Origin: Prevotella sp. oral taxon 475
GTDB taxonomy: Bacteria > Bacteroidota > Bacteroidia > Bacteroidales > Bacteroidaceae
Assembly (NCBI RefSeq): GCF_018127805.1
Contig: NZ_CP072334.1
Location: forward strand, 1,466,001 to 1,530,000
Reading direction: 5' to 3'
DNA length: 64,000 bases
The position numbers were made by a program, and so were the translations under genes. The notes beneath the pieces are model-generated. The model searched no databases. It saw only the letters and a program-made list of their open reading frames with translations, and had not been told where the DNA came from. Position 1 is the stretch's first letter, and each line of letters starts with the position of its first letter. This document shows positions 43,324 to 53,796 of the stretch, piece by piece.

Positions 43324-44346
43324 CTATTCTACAACAACTTGTGTCCAGCCGTGTACATCTTCTTCTATTCCATACTGAATGTTGCGCAAATGATGGTAGA
43401 GTTTTTGAGAGATGGGGCCGGGCTCTCCGTTCTTACTAAACTGGTATCGTGCACCGGTTTCCCAATCGTCGATATAGGAAATCGGACTGATTACTGCTGC
43501 CGTTCCGCAGGCCCCGGCCTCCTCGAAAGTAGCAAGTTCCTCTTCCAGAATGGCGCGTTGCTCCACTCTCAGGCCCATATCTCGGGCCAGTTGCATGAGG
43601 CTTTTGTTGGTGATGCTCGGCAGGATGGACGAAGATTTTGGAGTAATATAAGTGTTATCCTTAATTCCGAAGAAGTTGGCGGCTCCGCATTCATCGATAT
43701 ATTTTTTTTCTTTAGCGTCGAGATAGAATTCACTGGCGTACCCTTTCTCGTGGGCCAGTGCGTTGGCGCGGAACGATGCGGCATAGTTTCCTCCCACTTT
43801 GAACATACCTGTGCCCAAAGGGGCCGACCGATCGTAGTTGCGCACGATGACATACGGATTGGGTGAGAATCCGCCTTTAAAATAAGGGCCGACCGGTGTT
43901 ACGAGAATCAGGAAGAGATATTCGTTTGCTGGACGGACACCTACCTGCGCACTTGTACCGATCATCAGCGGACGGATGTAAAGCGTAGCCCCACTCTCAT
44001 AGGTTGGTACGTATTCTTGATTCAGACGCACCGCTTTGATGACCATTTCTTCAAACCGGTCGTCGGGCAAGGGCGGCATAAGGATTCCACGACAGGTGTC
44101 TTGCAGTCGGCGAGCATTCTCGTCCATTCTGAACACGCGTATCTTTCCGTCAGGACATCGATAGGCTTTCAGCCCCTCGAAGGCCTCTTGGCCATAGTGT
44201 AAACAGGTCGCAGCCATGTGCAACTTGATGTATTCGTCCGAACAAACTTCAATTTCTCCCCACTTTCCGTCACGGTAATAACAACGAACATTATAGTCGG
44301 TGGGGATGTATCCGAAGGATAAGCTGGCCCAATCTAAATTCTTCAT
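43324..44346 (-). CDS. ilvE: Branched-chain amino acid aminotransferase
   Basis: This 340-residue class IV PLP enzyme interconverts branched-chain amino acids and their keto acids. The PLP lysine is Lys183 in MFKVGGNYAAS; HYGQEAFEGLKAYR and TLYIRPLMIG are substrate-side motifs, and GTAAVISPI follows near the cofactor phosphate. It matches the BCAT-II type (about 340) rather than the shorter E. coli type. It has its own promoter (44385-44416). Confidence 0.95.
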   Translation of the reverse strand: MKNLDWASLSFGYIPTDYNVRCYYRDGKWGEIEVCSDEYIKLHMAATCLHYGQEAFEGLKAYRCPDGKIRVFRMDENARRLQDTCRGILMPPLPDDRFEEMVIKAVRLNQEYVPTYESGATLYIRPLMIGTSAQVGVRPANEYLFLILVTPVGPYFKGGFSPNPYVIVRNYDRSAPLGTGMFKVGGNYAASFRANALAHEKGYASEFYLDAKEKKYIDECGAANFFGIKDNTYITPKSSSILPSITNKSLMQLARDMGLRVEQRAILEEELATFEEAGACGTAAVISPISYIDDWETGARYQFSKNGEPGPISQKLYHHLRNIQYGIEEDVHGWTQVVVE

Positions 44347-44384
44347 AACGTCAAATTTCTTTTATCCTGTTTTATAAAAACAAC

Positions 44385-44416
44385 ACAAAAGTAGCAATTA
44401 TAATGCAAACGGGCAA
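44385..44416 (-). promoter_or_regulatory. Promoter of ilvE
   Basis: On the minus strand TTG (44414-44416), 20 bp, then TACTTTTGT (44385-44393), 38 bp before the ATG. Confidence 0.65.
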
Positions 44417-44445
44417 TTTTTTATTGACAAATGATGCTTACAGCC

Positions 44446-44481
44446 GCGAGGGGAACCTCTGGAAGATGGGGTTCTCCTCGC
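44446..44481 (-). terminator. Hairpin after xseB
   Basis: GCGAGGGGAACC and GGTTCTCCTCGC pair with one mismatch (12-bp arms) around a 12-nt loop, 18 bases after the xseB stop. There is no immediate T run, so it may be a weak terminator. Confidence 0.5.
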
Positions 44482-44499
44482 TCCGGTGACAACGAAAGG

Positions 44500-44694
44500 C
44501 TACTCGTCGTTAAGCATTTTCTTTATCTCAGAATCTGTTTTTGTGAGTTTGTCTTTACAGAGTTTAATGAGTTTTTGCGCCATCTTCAGGTGTGTCGAAA
44601 GCGAATCGACGTCCAGTTCGCCTGTTTCCATCTTGCTGACGATTTCTTCAAGCTGGGCGACGGCTTCTTCATACTTCATTTCTTGTTTTGCCAT
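44500..44694 (-). CDS. xseB: Exodeoxyribonuclease VII small subunit
   Basis: This 64-residue helical protein has the XseB pattern: MKYEEAVAQLEEIVSKMETG, ELDVDSLSTHLKMAQKLIKLC and KLTKTDSEIKKML. Several copies bind each XseA and control its nuclease activity on single-stranded DNA. It follows xseA by 13 bp on the minus strand. Confidence 0.95.
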   Translation of the reverse strand: MAKQEMKYEEAVAQLEEIVSKMETGELDVDSLSTHLKMAQKLIKLCKDKLTKTDSEIKKMLNDE

Positions 44695-44707
44695 ATCTCA
44701 ATAATTA

Positions 44708-46006
44708 TTATTTCACAATGGAGGTAATTTGTCCCTTTTCTACACGGGTCTCGAGGACATCGCCCGGTTGAAGAACTTTTGCATCGTGTACAACCCGTCC
44801 TCTGTGTAGGGTGATGCTATAGCCGCGTTTGAGTAGCACAGCAGGGTCTTGTGCCTGACTGCGCTGTGTCAGCATTGTGATGCGATGTCCTTCTTGTGTA
44901 ATTTTCCGATGAATGAGGGAAGGGATTTGCAGTTCGAGTCTGTCGACATACTGTTTCTCTTGTTGGATTCTTTCTTTGACGGCATGTTGAAGACGCAACG
45001 AGAGTTGGGTCATTCGTTCTTCTCGCCTACTTTTCACGAGGGAGAACAGCACGGGAATTTTTTCAGTCATTCGCTCAAGTCGCATTCCTTCCATTTCCAT
45101 GCGATGTCGGACGAGGTGTGAGAGTTTTTCCTGGGCTTTCACCACGCGATGATACACCTCTGCAAGGTGTTCTACAAGGAGTGTTGCCGCTGCCGTAGGT
45201 GTTTTTACGCGTATGCAGGCCACCATGTCTAAGATGCTCTCGTCTCGGTCGTGTCCTATCCCGGTGATAACGGGCAGAGGGAAGTTGGCTACGTTTTCCG
45301 CCAGAAGAAGACTGTCGAAGCTGCTCAGATCGCTGGTGGCTCCTCCGCCTCGTATCAGTACGACGGCATCAAAGTCTTCTATCCTACTATTGATTCTGTT
45401 CAGTGCATCCACGATGCTACTCTCCGTCTGCTCGCCCTGCATCACGGCCGGGAAGAGCGAAACGTGAAACTGAAGACCGAGTTGATTGTTCTTCAGTTGT
45501 CGATAAAAATCGCCGTAGCCGGCTGCCTGTTCGCTGGAAACAACCGCAATGCGCTGTGCAAAGAGCGGCAGGGAGAGTTCTCTCTGAAGATCGAACACAC
45601 CCTCTGCCTTCAATTGCAGAATGATTTCCCGGCGTTTGCGGGCCATATCGCCCAGTGTAAAGGTGGGATCAAGATCGTTGATGATCCACGAAAATCCATA
45701 TGACTCATGAAAATGGGCATACACTTTGGCCCTCACCTTCAATCCGGCCCGCAAAGTCTGTCCTGCCGTGCGTTCGAAGTATGGACCGAGATACGCCCAT
45801 CGATTTTTCCAGCACTTGGCAGAGGCTTTCGCCAGGGGGATATGGTTATGTGGGTCTTTCTGCACAAGTTCCATATAGCAATGTCCGCGTACTTCTCTAA
45901 GCTCGGATATTTCGGCCTCCACCCAGTATTCATCAGGCATAGTGAGGGTTAGGGCTTCCTTCACCAATTGGTTCAATTCGTATAATGTGAGCGTATCTGT
46001 GTGCAT
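44708..46006 (-). CDS. xseA: Exodeoxyribonuclease VII large subunit
   Basis: This 432-residue nuclease degrades single-stranded DNA from both ends. It has an N-terminal OB-fold (LYELNQLVKEALTLTMPDEYW), the catalytic domain with RIAVVSSEQAAGYGDF, FDAVVLIRGGGATSDLSSF and PVITGIGHDRDESILDMVA, then a long coiled coil and a small C-terminal barrel. The frame is open far upstream through the repeat array into atpG, but the start is at ATG 46006, which gives the family N-terminus. A TTG-rich upstream is empty until the array at 46101. Confidence 0.95.
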   Translation of the reverse strand: MHTDTLTLYELNQLVKEALTLTMPDEYWVEAEISELREVRGHCYMELVQKDPHNHIPLAKASAKCWKNRWAYLGPYFERTAGQTLRAGLKVRAKVYAHFHESYGFSWIINDLDPTFTLGDMARKRREIILQLKAEGVFDLQRELSLPLFAQRIAVVSSEQAAGYGDFYRQLKNNQLGLQFHVSLFPAVMQGEQTESSIVDALNRINSRIEDFDAVVLIRGGGATSDLSSFDSLLLAENVANFPLPVITGIGHDRDESILDMVACIRVKTPTAAATLLVEHLAEVYHRVVKAQEKLSHLVRHRMEMEGMRLERMTEKIPVLFSLVKSRREERMTQLSLRLQHAVKERIQQEKQYVDRLELQIPSLIHRKITQEGHRITMLTQRSQAQDPAVLLKRGYSITLHRGRVVHDAKVLQPGDVLETRVEKGQITSIVK

Positions 46007-46100
46007 CGATTGATGATTTTTCTGTATCGTGCAAAAATAGCACAAATGAGTATGCGCCCAAAATAATGCAACATTATTTAGTTTTTGGGGATGTGGTCGT

Positions 46101-46321
46101 TTCCCGCGGCGGGGAATCCTTCCCTGGGTGCCAGCGGTCATTTCCCGCCACGGGGAACCCTTCCCTGGGTGCCAGCGGCTATTTCCCGCCGCGGGGAATC
46201 CTTCCCTGGATGCCAACGGCCATTTCCCGCCGCGAGGAACCCTTCCCTGGGTGCCAGCGGTCATTTCCCGCCGCGGGGAACCCTTCCCTGGGCGCCAGCG
46301 GCCATTTCCCGCCGCGGGGAA
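46101..46321. repeat. 41-bp tandem repeat array with palindrome TTCCCGC-C-GCGGGGAA, 6 copies
   Basis: The GC-rich palindrome begins at 46101, 46142, 46183, 46224, 46265 and 46306, exactly 41 bp apart; the connector is CCCTTCCCTGGGTGCCAGCG followed by GCCAT. A few copies have a single change inside the palindrome (CCACGGGG, CCGCGAGG). It lies between the atpG terminator and xseA. Its GC content is far above the surroundings. Confidence 0.95.
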
Positions 46322-46334
46322 CGATCTCATCCAT

Positions 46335-46368
46335 AAAAAATGCTGCTCCCGTATGAAGAGAACAGCAT
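46335..46368 (-). terminator. Intrinsic terminator of the atp operon
   Basis: On the minus strand ATGCTG...CAGCAT, with an inner TCTC/GGGA part, is followed by six T. It lies about 65 bases after the atpG stop. Confidence 0.8.
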
Positions 46369-46433
46369 ATCTTTTTATTGGAAAACTTCGCTGCCAAATG
46401 CATGGGTGAGAAAGATCTCCGCCCCGTAACACA

Positions 46434-47399
46434 TCAGTTGTTGACCGTTCCACCCATGATGTCGAGCAATTCGTTGGTGATGGCCTGCTGACGACTCTTA
46501 TTGTATTGCAGATTGAGAACTCGCAAGAGTTCGTCGGCATTATCGGTGGCCGTCTGCATCGCTACCATCCGCGCAGCGTGCTCGCTGGCATTACTATCGA
46601 GCAAAGCAGTGTAGAGCATTAGGTTGAGCTCTTTCGGGATCAGCGTCTCTAAGATCGACTTCATATCCGGCTCTACAATAAAATTGTCATTCAGCGGCTT
46701 CGCTTCGTCCTTCTTCTTTTCCTCAGACGTACGTTTCTTTCGTAGATATTCTTGTGCCTTTGCTGTAACGAGATTCGAGGAGAGATCTCTGTCGTTGTAA
46801 CGACCCACTTCGGTAGAGAGATCAATGGGCAGAAAGGTACGACGGGTGAGTATCTGCGAACCGGCACTCTTGAAGTGGTGATAAATCAATTCCACTTTGT
46901 CGAACTCTTGTCGAGCAAATTTTCCTGCCAGCTCGGTGGCTATGCCAGCACAGACCTGCGCACTGGGCTTTTCGGCCAAATGAGTGAAGTCACCTGCTAA
47001 CGTAAGCCCCAGCTTCGCCGCCTGTTCAGCAGCCTTCCGCCCAATGGGATAAACCACGATGTCCGTCACGCCAGCCTCTCGATAGTGATTCACGGCCTGT
47101 TGCATCATCTTGATGATATTGGCGTTGAATCCACCGCATAGACTGCTATTGCTTGAATAAACCACCAGGGCTATGCGCTTCAGCTCCTTTCGCTCTCTGT
47201 TGAAAACGGTTTGAGCATCGGGCATCGAAACCAAGAAAGCTTTGAGGATATGTTCTAACATGCGTTCATAGGGCAACATGTTCTCTATCATCCCCTGTGC
47301 ATGATGCAATTTGGAGGAGGCTACCATCTTCATGGCACTCGTTATCTTCCGAGTGCTGTTCACAGAGGCTATCCTGTTCTTTATCTCTTTTAAAGACAT
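46434..47399 (-). CDS. atpG: ATP synthase F1 gamma subunit
   Basis: This 321-residue subunit is the rotating central stalk. The N-terminal helix SLKEIKNRIASVNSTRKITSAMKMVA and the C-terminal helix EHAARMVAMQTATDNADELL, ending RQQAITNELLDIMGG, are conserved. It is longer than E. coli gamma (287) because of a charged insert at about 215-235 (Lys/Glu-rich). Last gene of the operon, followed by the terminator. Confidence 0.97.
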   Translation of the reverse strand: MSLKEIKNRIASVNSTRKITSAMKMVASSKLHHAQGMIENMLPYERMLEHILKAFLVSMPDAQTVFNRERKELKRIALVVYSSNSSLCGGFNANIIKMMQQAVNHYREAGVTDIVVYPIGRKAAEQAAKLGLTLAGDFTHLAEKPSAQVCAGIATELAGKFARQEFDKVELIYHHFKSAGSQILTRRTFLPIDLSTEVGRYNDRDLSSNLVTAKAQEYLRKKRTSEEKKKDEAKPLNDNFIVEPDMKSILETLIPKELNLMLYTALLDSNASEHAARMVAMQTATDNADELLRVLNLQYNKSRQQAITNELLDIMGGTVNN

Positions 47400-47412
47400 A
47401 AGGGAATTCGGA

Positions 47413-48996
47413 TTACTTGTATTGTGCAGCGATGTCGGCCATCACATCTTCAATGGTCTTTGTTGCTTTCTCGTCTATCTGACCGCTGGCCAGGAAGTCG
47501 ATAACATCCTGATGCGTGGAACGGAGCTTATCCAAAAATGCTTCTTGACACTCGCGCACCTGCTCAACAGGGACATCATGCATCAAACCGCGGGTTCCAC
47601 AATAAAGAATAGCTATCTGCTCGCCCACCGGCATCGGACTGTATTGCGGCTGAATGAGCAACTGGTTATTCTTTCTTCCTCGGTCGAGTGTCATCGCCGT
47701 AACAGCATCCATATCGCTGGAGAATTTTGAGAAGGCTTCCAACTCACGATACTGTGCCATGTCTATCTTTAACGTTCCCGCTACTTTCTTCATGCTCTTG
47801 ATCTGTGCCGATCCGCCCACACGACTCACCGAAATGCCGACATTGATGGCCGGTCGGAAACCTTGATTGAAGAGGTCGGTCTCAAGATAAATCTGCCCGT
47901 CCGTGATCGAAATTACGTTGGTGGGGATGTAGGCTGAAACGTCCCCAGCCTGAGTCTCAATAATGGGTAGTGCCGTAAGCGAACCGCCTCCCTTTACATG
48001 CCCTTTCAAACATTCGGGCAGATCGTTCATCTGCTCGGCCACTTCCTGCTGGTCGTTAATGCGCGCTGCCCGCTCAAGCAACCTACTGTGCAGGTAGAAC
48101 ACGTCTCCCGGGTAGGCCTCGCGACCGGACGGACGACGAAGAATCAACGACACTTCACGATAGGCCACTGCCTGCTTCGACAAATCGTCGTACACTACAA
48201 GCGCATGTTCGCCTCTATCGCGGAAAAATTCGCCGATGGCTGCTCCTGCAAATGGGGCGTAATATTGCATGGCAGCAGGGTCGGCAGCCGTTGCCGATAC
48301 GATAATGGTGTAGTCTAACGCACCACGCTCTTTCAACGTCTGTACCAATGTTGCAACAGTCGACGCTTTCTGCCCGATGGCCACATAGATGCAATACACG
48401 GGCTTTCCAGCATCGTAAAAGCTCTTTTGGTTGATAATCGTATCAAGCGCAATAGCAGTCTTTCCCGTCTGTCGGTCGCCGATAATCAACTCGCGCTGTC
48501 CACGTCCGATAGGAATCATCGAGTCCACTCCCTTCAATCCTGTCTGTAACGGTTCTTTCACAGGTTGGCGGTAAATCACACCAGGAGCCTTTCTGTCGAG
48601 GGGCATCTCAAAAGAATGGGCTAAGTCAATCTCTCCATTGCCATCAATAGGTTCGCCTAACGGATTGATGACACGCCCAAGCATCTTCTCAGTGACACGA
48701 ATGCTGGCGATGCGGTGGGTACGTTTTACTGTCTGCCCTTCCTTAATTCCCGAAGTAGAACCGAGAAGCACACAACCTACATTGTCTTCTTCTAAGTTCA
48801 TGACAATCGCCATTGTTCCGTTTTCAAACTCAAGCAATTCATTCGCTTCGGCATTACGCAAACCATATATTCGCGCAACACCATCGCTAACAGTGAGAAC
48901 CGTTCCAACTTCATCGAACTTCTCACTCTCATTCATCTGCCTAAGCTGTTGGAACAATATTTCAGAAACCTCGCTGGGCTTTATTTTGTCTGACAT
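47413..48996 (-). CDS. atpA: ATP synthase F1 alpha subunit
   Basis: This 527-residue subunit forms the non-catalytic nucleotide sites of the F1 head. Walker A GDRQTGKT is at 173-180 and the Walker B region at about 265 reads [12 protein letters not shown]. The N-terminal beta-barrel ([15 protein letters not shown]) and C-terminal helical domain are complete. It is placed between delta and gamma, with 13 bp to atpG. Confidence 0.98.
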   Translation of the reverse strand: MSDKIKPSEVSEILFQQLRQMNESEKFDEVGTVLTVSDGVARIYGLRNAEANELLEFENGTMAIVMNLEEDNVGCVLLGSTSGIKEGQTVKRTHRIASIRVTEKMLGRVINPLGEPIDGNGEIDLAHSFEMPLDRKAPGVIYRQPVKEPLQTGLKGVDSMIPIGRGQRELIIGDRQTGKTAIALDTIINQKSFYDAGKPVYCIYVAIGQKASTVATLVQTLKERGALDYTIIVSATAADPAAMQYYAPFAGAAIGEFFRDRGEHALVVYDDLSKQAVAYREVSLILRRPSGREAYPGDVFYLHSRLLERAARINDQQEVAEQMNDLPECLKGHVKGGGSLTALPIIETQAGDVSAYIPTNVISITDGQIYLETDLFNQGFRPAINVGISVSRVGGSAQIKSMKKVAGTLKIDMAQYRELEAFSKFSSDMDAVTAMTLDRGRKNNQLLIQPQYSPMPVGEQIAILYCGTRGLMHDVPVEQVRECQEAFLDKLRSTHQDVIDFLASGQIDEKATKTIEDVMADIAAQYK

Positions 48997-48997
48997 C

Positions 48998-49537
48998 TTA
49001 ATTGTTTTTTAATTCTGTTAGAATGCGGCGAAGCTGTGTCTTCACACTCGCATCCATTCTATACGTATCATACTCCAGGACAAATCCTCCAAGAATATCA
49101 GGATCGATTTCTGTGTTAAACTCTACAGAACCTTGTGTGTACTTTTCCACCAATTGCTTCATACGATTTTCTATAATCGTATTTACTGCAGAAGCCGTAG
49201 TGAGCTTTCCACAAATAATATTCTTATGTTTCCGATAAAGCGTAATATACGATGCAGCCATAAAAAGTAATGCAGCTTCTCTACTTTCTTTTAAGACAAG
49301 GGAAATAAATCGTTCGGTCGATTCGCAGACGTTTTTTCCACAAGCAGCCTTAATCACTTCTTGCTTTTTGTCTTTCGAAAGCATCGGATTGTCTATCGTA
49401 AGTCGCAAATCGGGAACATGAAGATAACATTCCATCAAACATTGCATGTTCTGATAGACTATTCCCTCTTGTTTCTCGATAACAGCATTTTTGAGTAATG
49501 CTCGAGCATATCGAACTGATATTACTCCTACATCCAT
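48998..49537 (-). CDS. atpH: ATP synthase F1 delta subunit
   Basis: This 179-residue stator subunit links the F1 head to the peripheral stalk. The N-terminal helices [19 protein letters not shown] and the C-terminal strand [20 protein letters not shown] are typical, with [12 protein letters not shown] at the end. It starts one base after atpF ends and stops one base before atpA starts, so translation is tightly coupled. Confidence 0.95.
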   Translation of the reverse strand: MDVGVISVRYARALLKNAVIEKQEGIVYQNMQCLMECYLHVPDLRLTIDNPMLSKDKKQEVIKAACGKNVCESTERFISLVLKESREAALLFMAASYITLYRKHKNIICGKLTTASAVNTIIENRMKQLVEKYTQGSVEFNTEIDPDILGGFVLEYDTYRMDASVKTQLRRILTELKNN

Positions 49538-50059
49538 TTACTTAACCTTTCCTCTGACTTCAGAAACTTCATCCAATAATCGATCGATCATTTCCATTTG
49601 TTGCTCGTCCGACGACAGTCTTTCACGAAGTACTTTCTCTGCAATCTGCACACTGAGTTCTGCTACTTGCGACCGAATATCGCGAATGGCATTCTGCTTT
49701 TCTATCTCAATTTGCTTTTTTGCATCTGCAAGTAATCGTGCACTTTCATCACGTGCTTTTTCTTGTGCCTTTTCTACAATAGCATCTCGCGTCTCTGCTG
49801 CCTCCTTCATAATAAAGGCCTGCTTCTCACGAGCTTTTTGCAGAATGGTTTCACCTTCTTGTTGAATGTTTTCAAGTCGTTCGGAAGCCTCATGTGCCTT
49901 GCGCAAACTTTCGTCAATATACTTTTTCCGGTTTTCTACCATATCGATAATGGCCGGGAAACCGTACTTGGCAAGAATAAAAAAGACAACGACGAACGCC
50001 AAGAACATCCAAAAAAGGAGTCCTATATCGGGCGTTAGTATGGATGGCAAATTATCCAT
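49538..50059 (-). CDS. atpF: ATP synthase F0 b subunit
   Basis: This 173-residue peripheral-stalk protein has one membrane segment (about 8-28, PDIGLLFWMFLAFVVVFFIL), the family motif KYGFPAIIDMVENRKKYIDESL, and a long Glu/Lys/Ala-rich coiled coil to the end. It forms a dimer holding the F1 head. Seven bases separate it from atpE. Confidence 0.95.
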   Translation of the reverse strand: MDNLPSILTPDIGLLFWMFLAFVVVFFILAKYGFPAIIDMVENRKKYIDESLRKAHEASERLENIQQEGETILQKAREKQAFIMKEAAETRDAIVEKAQEKARDESARLLADAKKQIEIEKQNAIRDIRSQVAELSVQIAEKVLRERLSSDEQQMEMIDRLLDEVSEVRGKVK

Positions 50060-50066
50060 TCATTTT

Positions 50067-50309
50067 TTATTTAATAAGGAATGCACAAGCTGCAATAGCA
50101 AAAAGGGCACAGCCTTCTACAAATGCCGCTGTCAGAATCATGTTGGTTTGAATTTTACTTGTAGCCTCAGGTTGGCGTGCAATAGCGTCCATCGCACTAC
50201 CACCAATTTTACCGATACCCAAACCTGCACCAATAGTTGCAATTCCTGCACCAATACCGCAGCCCAGCTGTGCCAGACCTTCTGCAGCCAATAATGTTGT
50301 AATCATCAT
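50067..50309 (-). CDS. atpE: ATP synthase F0 c subunit
   Basis: This 80-residue hairpin forms the rotor ring. Helix 1 is Gly-rich (GAGIATIGAGLGIGKIGG), the polar loop ARQPEA includes Arg45-Gln46-Pro47, and helix 2 has the ion-binding Glu65 in AAFVEGCALF. Glu65 is followed by Gly, not Ser or Thr as in most sodium-binding rings, so a proton type is inferred. Confidence 0.96.
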   Translation of the reverse strand: MMITTLLAAEGLAQLGCGIGAGIATIGAGLGIGKIGGSAMDAIARQPEATSKIQTNMILTAAFVEGCALFAIAACAFLIK

Positions 50310-50354
50310 AATTCTATTATTTATTGTTTTGATTAATTTATTTGCAATATGTAA

Positions 50355-51410
50355 TTATTCTACACTGTGATGTTCCTTATGTGCTAAGCCAATAAACACT
50401 GCACTAAGCATTGTAAATACGTAAGCTTGAACAAAAGCAACCAAGACTTCCAATAGATTCATAAAGAGTAGCATCACAGCACTGAACAAGTTCAATCCCA
50501 CTCCGTAGCCTATCCCCATTGACCATCCTAAAAAGATAACGCTCGTAAAACTCAATATGACAGCATGTCCTGCCATCATATTGGCAAAAAGACGAATCAT
50601 CAATGCAAAGGGTTTAGTAAACACCCCAAACAATTCTATTACCGGCATTAATGGTATAGGGCATTTTAAAAACATAGGGACTTCGGGCCAGAAAATTTCT
50701 TTCCAATATTCTTTATTACCAAAAATATTAATGGTAAGCATTGTACAAAGTGCTAAGAACATCGTCACATTAATATTACCCGTCACATTTGCTCCACCAG
50801 GAAAAATGGGGATTAATCCGATTAAATTGCAAGTAAAGATGAAGAAGAAGACGGTCAGCAGATAAGGGGCATACTGTCTATAATACTTTTCACCAATAGA
50901 AGGACGTATTAAATCATCATGAATCGTAATAACGAACATCTCCATCATTCCCACAAATCCTCGTGGAGCATCACTTTTCTCATCCACCTTCTTATACCAG
51001 TGAGCACACGATAGAAAGACTGTTATCATCACAAAAACTACGATCCAAATCTGCGCAACCGTCTTAGTTATACTTAAATCTATAGGACGGACAGATCGGC
51101 CATCTTCCATTTTCTCGTAAATCTTACCATGATGATTAGCATCAAAAAAGAAGTTTGTCGGCAGATGATGAGCTGTACCCACATACCATTTTCCTGTAGC
51201 GGTACTACGAACAATAATTGGAAGGGGAATACTTAAATGTCTTCCTTCGTAAGAGGCTATGTGCCATTCATACGAATCAGATAGGTGCTCAAGCACAATC
51301 TCAGGTATGTCAATTTCGCCCTTTCCCTCTTGCTTATTACCCTGAGCAGGAAGTTGGAAAGAAAAAAGCAAAATAACGAGCAAAGAGAGAATTGACTTTA
51401 TCTGTTTCAT
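50355..51410 (-). CDS. atpB: ATP synthase F0 a subunit
   Basis: This 351-residue subunit gives the ion half-channels. It starts with a signal-peptide-like hydrophobic stretch and about 90 residues before the first channel helix, an extension typical of Bacteroidetes. The essential Arg lies in LMIRLFANMMAGH, with NLIGLIPIFPGGANVTGNI upstream and LVAFVQAYVFTMLSAVFIG at the end. C-terminus is His-rich (KEHHSVE). Confidence 0.95.
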   Translation of the reverse strand: MKQIKSILSLLVILLFSFQLPAQGNKQEGKGEIDIPEIVLEHLSDSYEWHIASYEGRHLSIPLPIIVRSTATGKWYVGTAHHLPTNFFFDANHHGKIYEKMEDGRSVRPIDLSITKTVAQIWIVVFVMITVFLSCAHWYKKVDEKSDAPRGFVGMMEMFVITIHDDLIRPSIGEKYYRQYAPYLLTVFFFIFTCNLIGLIPIFPGGANVTGNINVTMFLALCTMLTINIFGNKEYWKEIFWPEVPMFLKCPIPLMPVIELFGVFTKPFALMIRLFANMMAGHAVILSFTSVIFLGWSMGIGYGVGLNLFSAVMLLFMNLLEVLVAFVQAYVFTMLSAVFIGLAHKEHHSVE

Positions 51411-51443
51411 TTTTATTCTATCATTAATAGCAAAAGTCCTGTA

Positions 51444-51833
51444 TTACTTACGTTCACATGCAAAAAAGGTTGTATGATGAACGAGGAGCACAACATAGAA
51501 CATAGCAAAGATTAGGAAGAAAAGAAACATCGTATTTCGATCTGCAACAAGATAATAGACAAACATAACACCTATTCCCAACAACATGCGGAATCCCGAT
51601 ACCCCCATAAAAAAAGTAGGCAGGTTCTCGGGTGAACGTTTTGCAATACGCGCCCAAATCATAATATCGATATTCTCCACTATCAATGAAAAGACAGTGC
51701 TAACGATAAGAGGTGTGAGACTATCATTCTGAAACCAAACCTTCATTCCGATAAAAGCAATGAGCGTCAGTCCTGCAATCAACAATATGCTTTGCTTCCT
51801 ATAGTACCAACTCAATTTATCGATATCTGCCAT
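51444..51833 (-). CDS. Small four-helix membrane protein in the atp operon (AtpI/AtpR-like)
   Basis: This 129-residue protein has about four hydrophobic segments (ILLIAGLTLIAFIGMKVW, LIVSTVFSLIVENIDIMIW, MLLGIGVMFVYYLVAD and MFLFFLIFAMFYVVLLV). It lies between atpC and atpB, where other bacteria have AtpI or AtpZ-like helpers for c-ring assembly, but I cannot show homology. It is probably an assembly or stability factor of the ATP synthase; that is inference from position. Confidence 0.75.
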   Translation of the reverse strand: MADIDKLSWYYRKQSILLIAGLTLIAFIGMKVWFQNDSLTPLIVSTVFSLIVENIDIMIWARIAKRSPENLPTFFMGVSGFRMLLGIGVMFVYYLVADRNTMFLFFLIFAMFYVVLLVHHTTFFACERK

Positions 51834-51861
51834 GAATCATTTTATTGTGTCTATAAAGACG

Positions 51862-52104
51862 TTAGACCTCTACACACAAACTCACTTCATTCTTTTGTAC
51901 CTCCACAAATCCCCCTGCAATGTTGATCTCCATCTTACCTTCATTCGGTACAACAAACGTCATCTTACCGGCATTTAATGAAGAAATGATAGGAGCATGA
52001 TTCTCAAGGACCTCAAATTCACCAAGTGTCCCTGGAACAGTAACACTTTCCACGTCACCATCGAAAAGTATCTTTTCAGGAGAGATAACTTTCAGTCTCA
52101 GCAT
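51862..52104 (-). CDS. atpC: ATP synthase F1 epsilon subunit
   Basis: This 80-residue protein holds only the N-terminal beta-sandwich of epsilon: LRLKVISPEKILFDGDVESV, TLGEFEVLENHAPIISSL and MEINIAGGFVEVQKNEVSL. The C-terminal two-helix domain that inhibits ATP hydrolysis in E. coli is absent, so inhibition by that route is not possible. This short form is common in Bacteroidetes. Confidence 0.95.
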   Translation of the reverse strand: MLRLKVISPEKILFDGDVESVTVPGTLGEFEVLENHAPIISSLNAGKMTFVVPNEGKMEINIAGGFVEVQKNEVSLCVEV

Positions 52105-52133
52105 AAGAATGTTCTATTTAGCATATTCTTTTG

Positions 52134-53672
<1,539 letters not shown>

Positions 53673-53705
53673 TTATTTTGTTATCTAATACTTCATCTAT
53701 CTGCG

Positions 53706-53737
53706 GCAAAAGTAAACATAAAAACCGAAAACAACAA
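53706..53737 (-). promoter_or_regulatory. Promoter of the atp operon
   Basis: On the minus strand TTG (53735-53737), 20 bp, then TACTTTTGC (53706-53714), 45 bp before the atpD ATG. Confidence 0.7.
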
Positions 53738-53796
53738 GCTGACTCCCGTTTTTAATCTTAAAAGAGTTAAATGAAGAAGAGGATTAGAGTATTCTT

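Noticed and set aside
46007..46540. 178-codon N-terminal extension of xseA
   Set aside because: The extension translates the 41-bp repeat and the antisense of the atpG end. The xseA family starts at the Met encoded at 46006.
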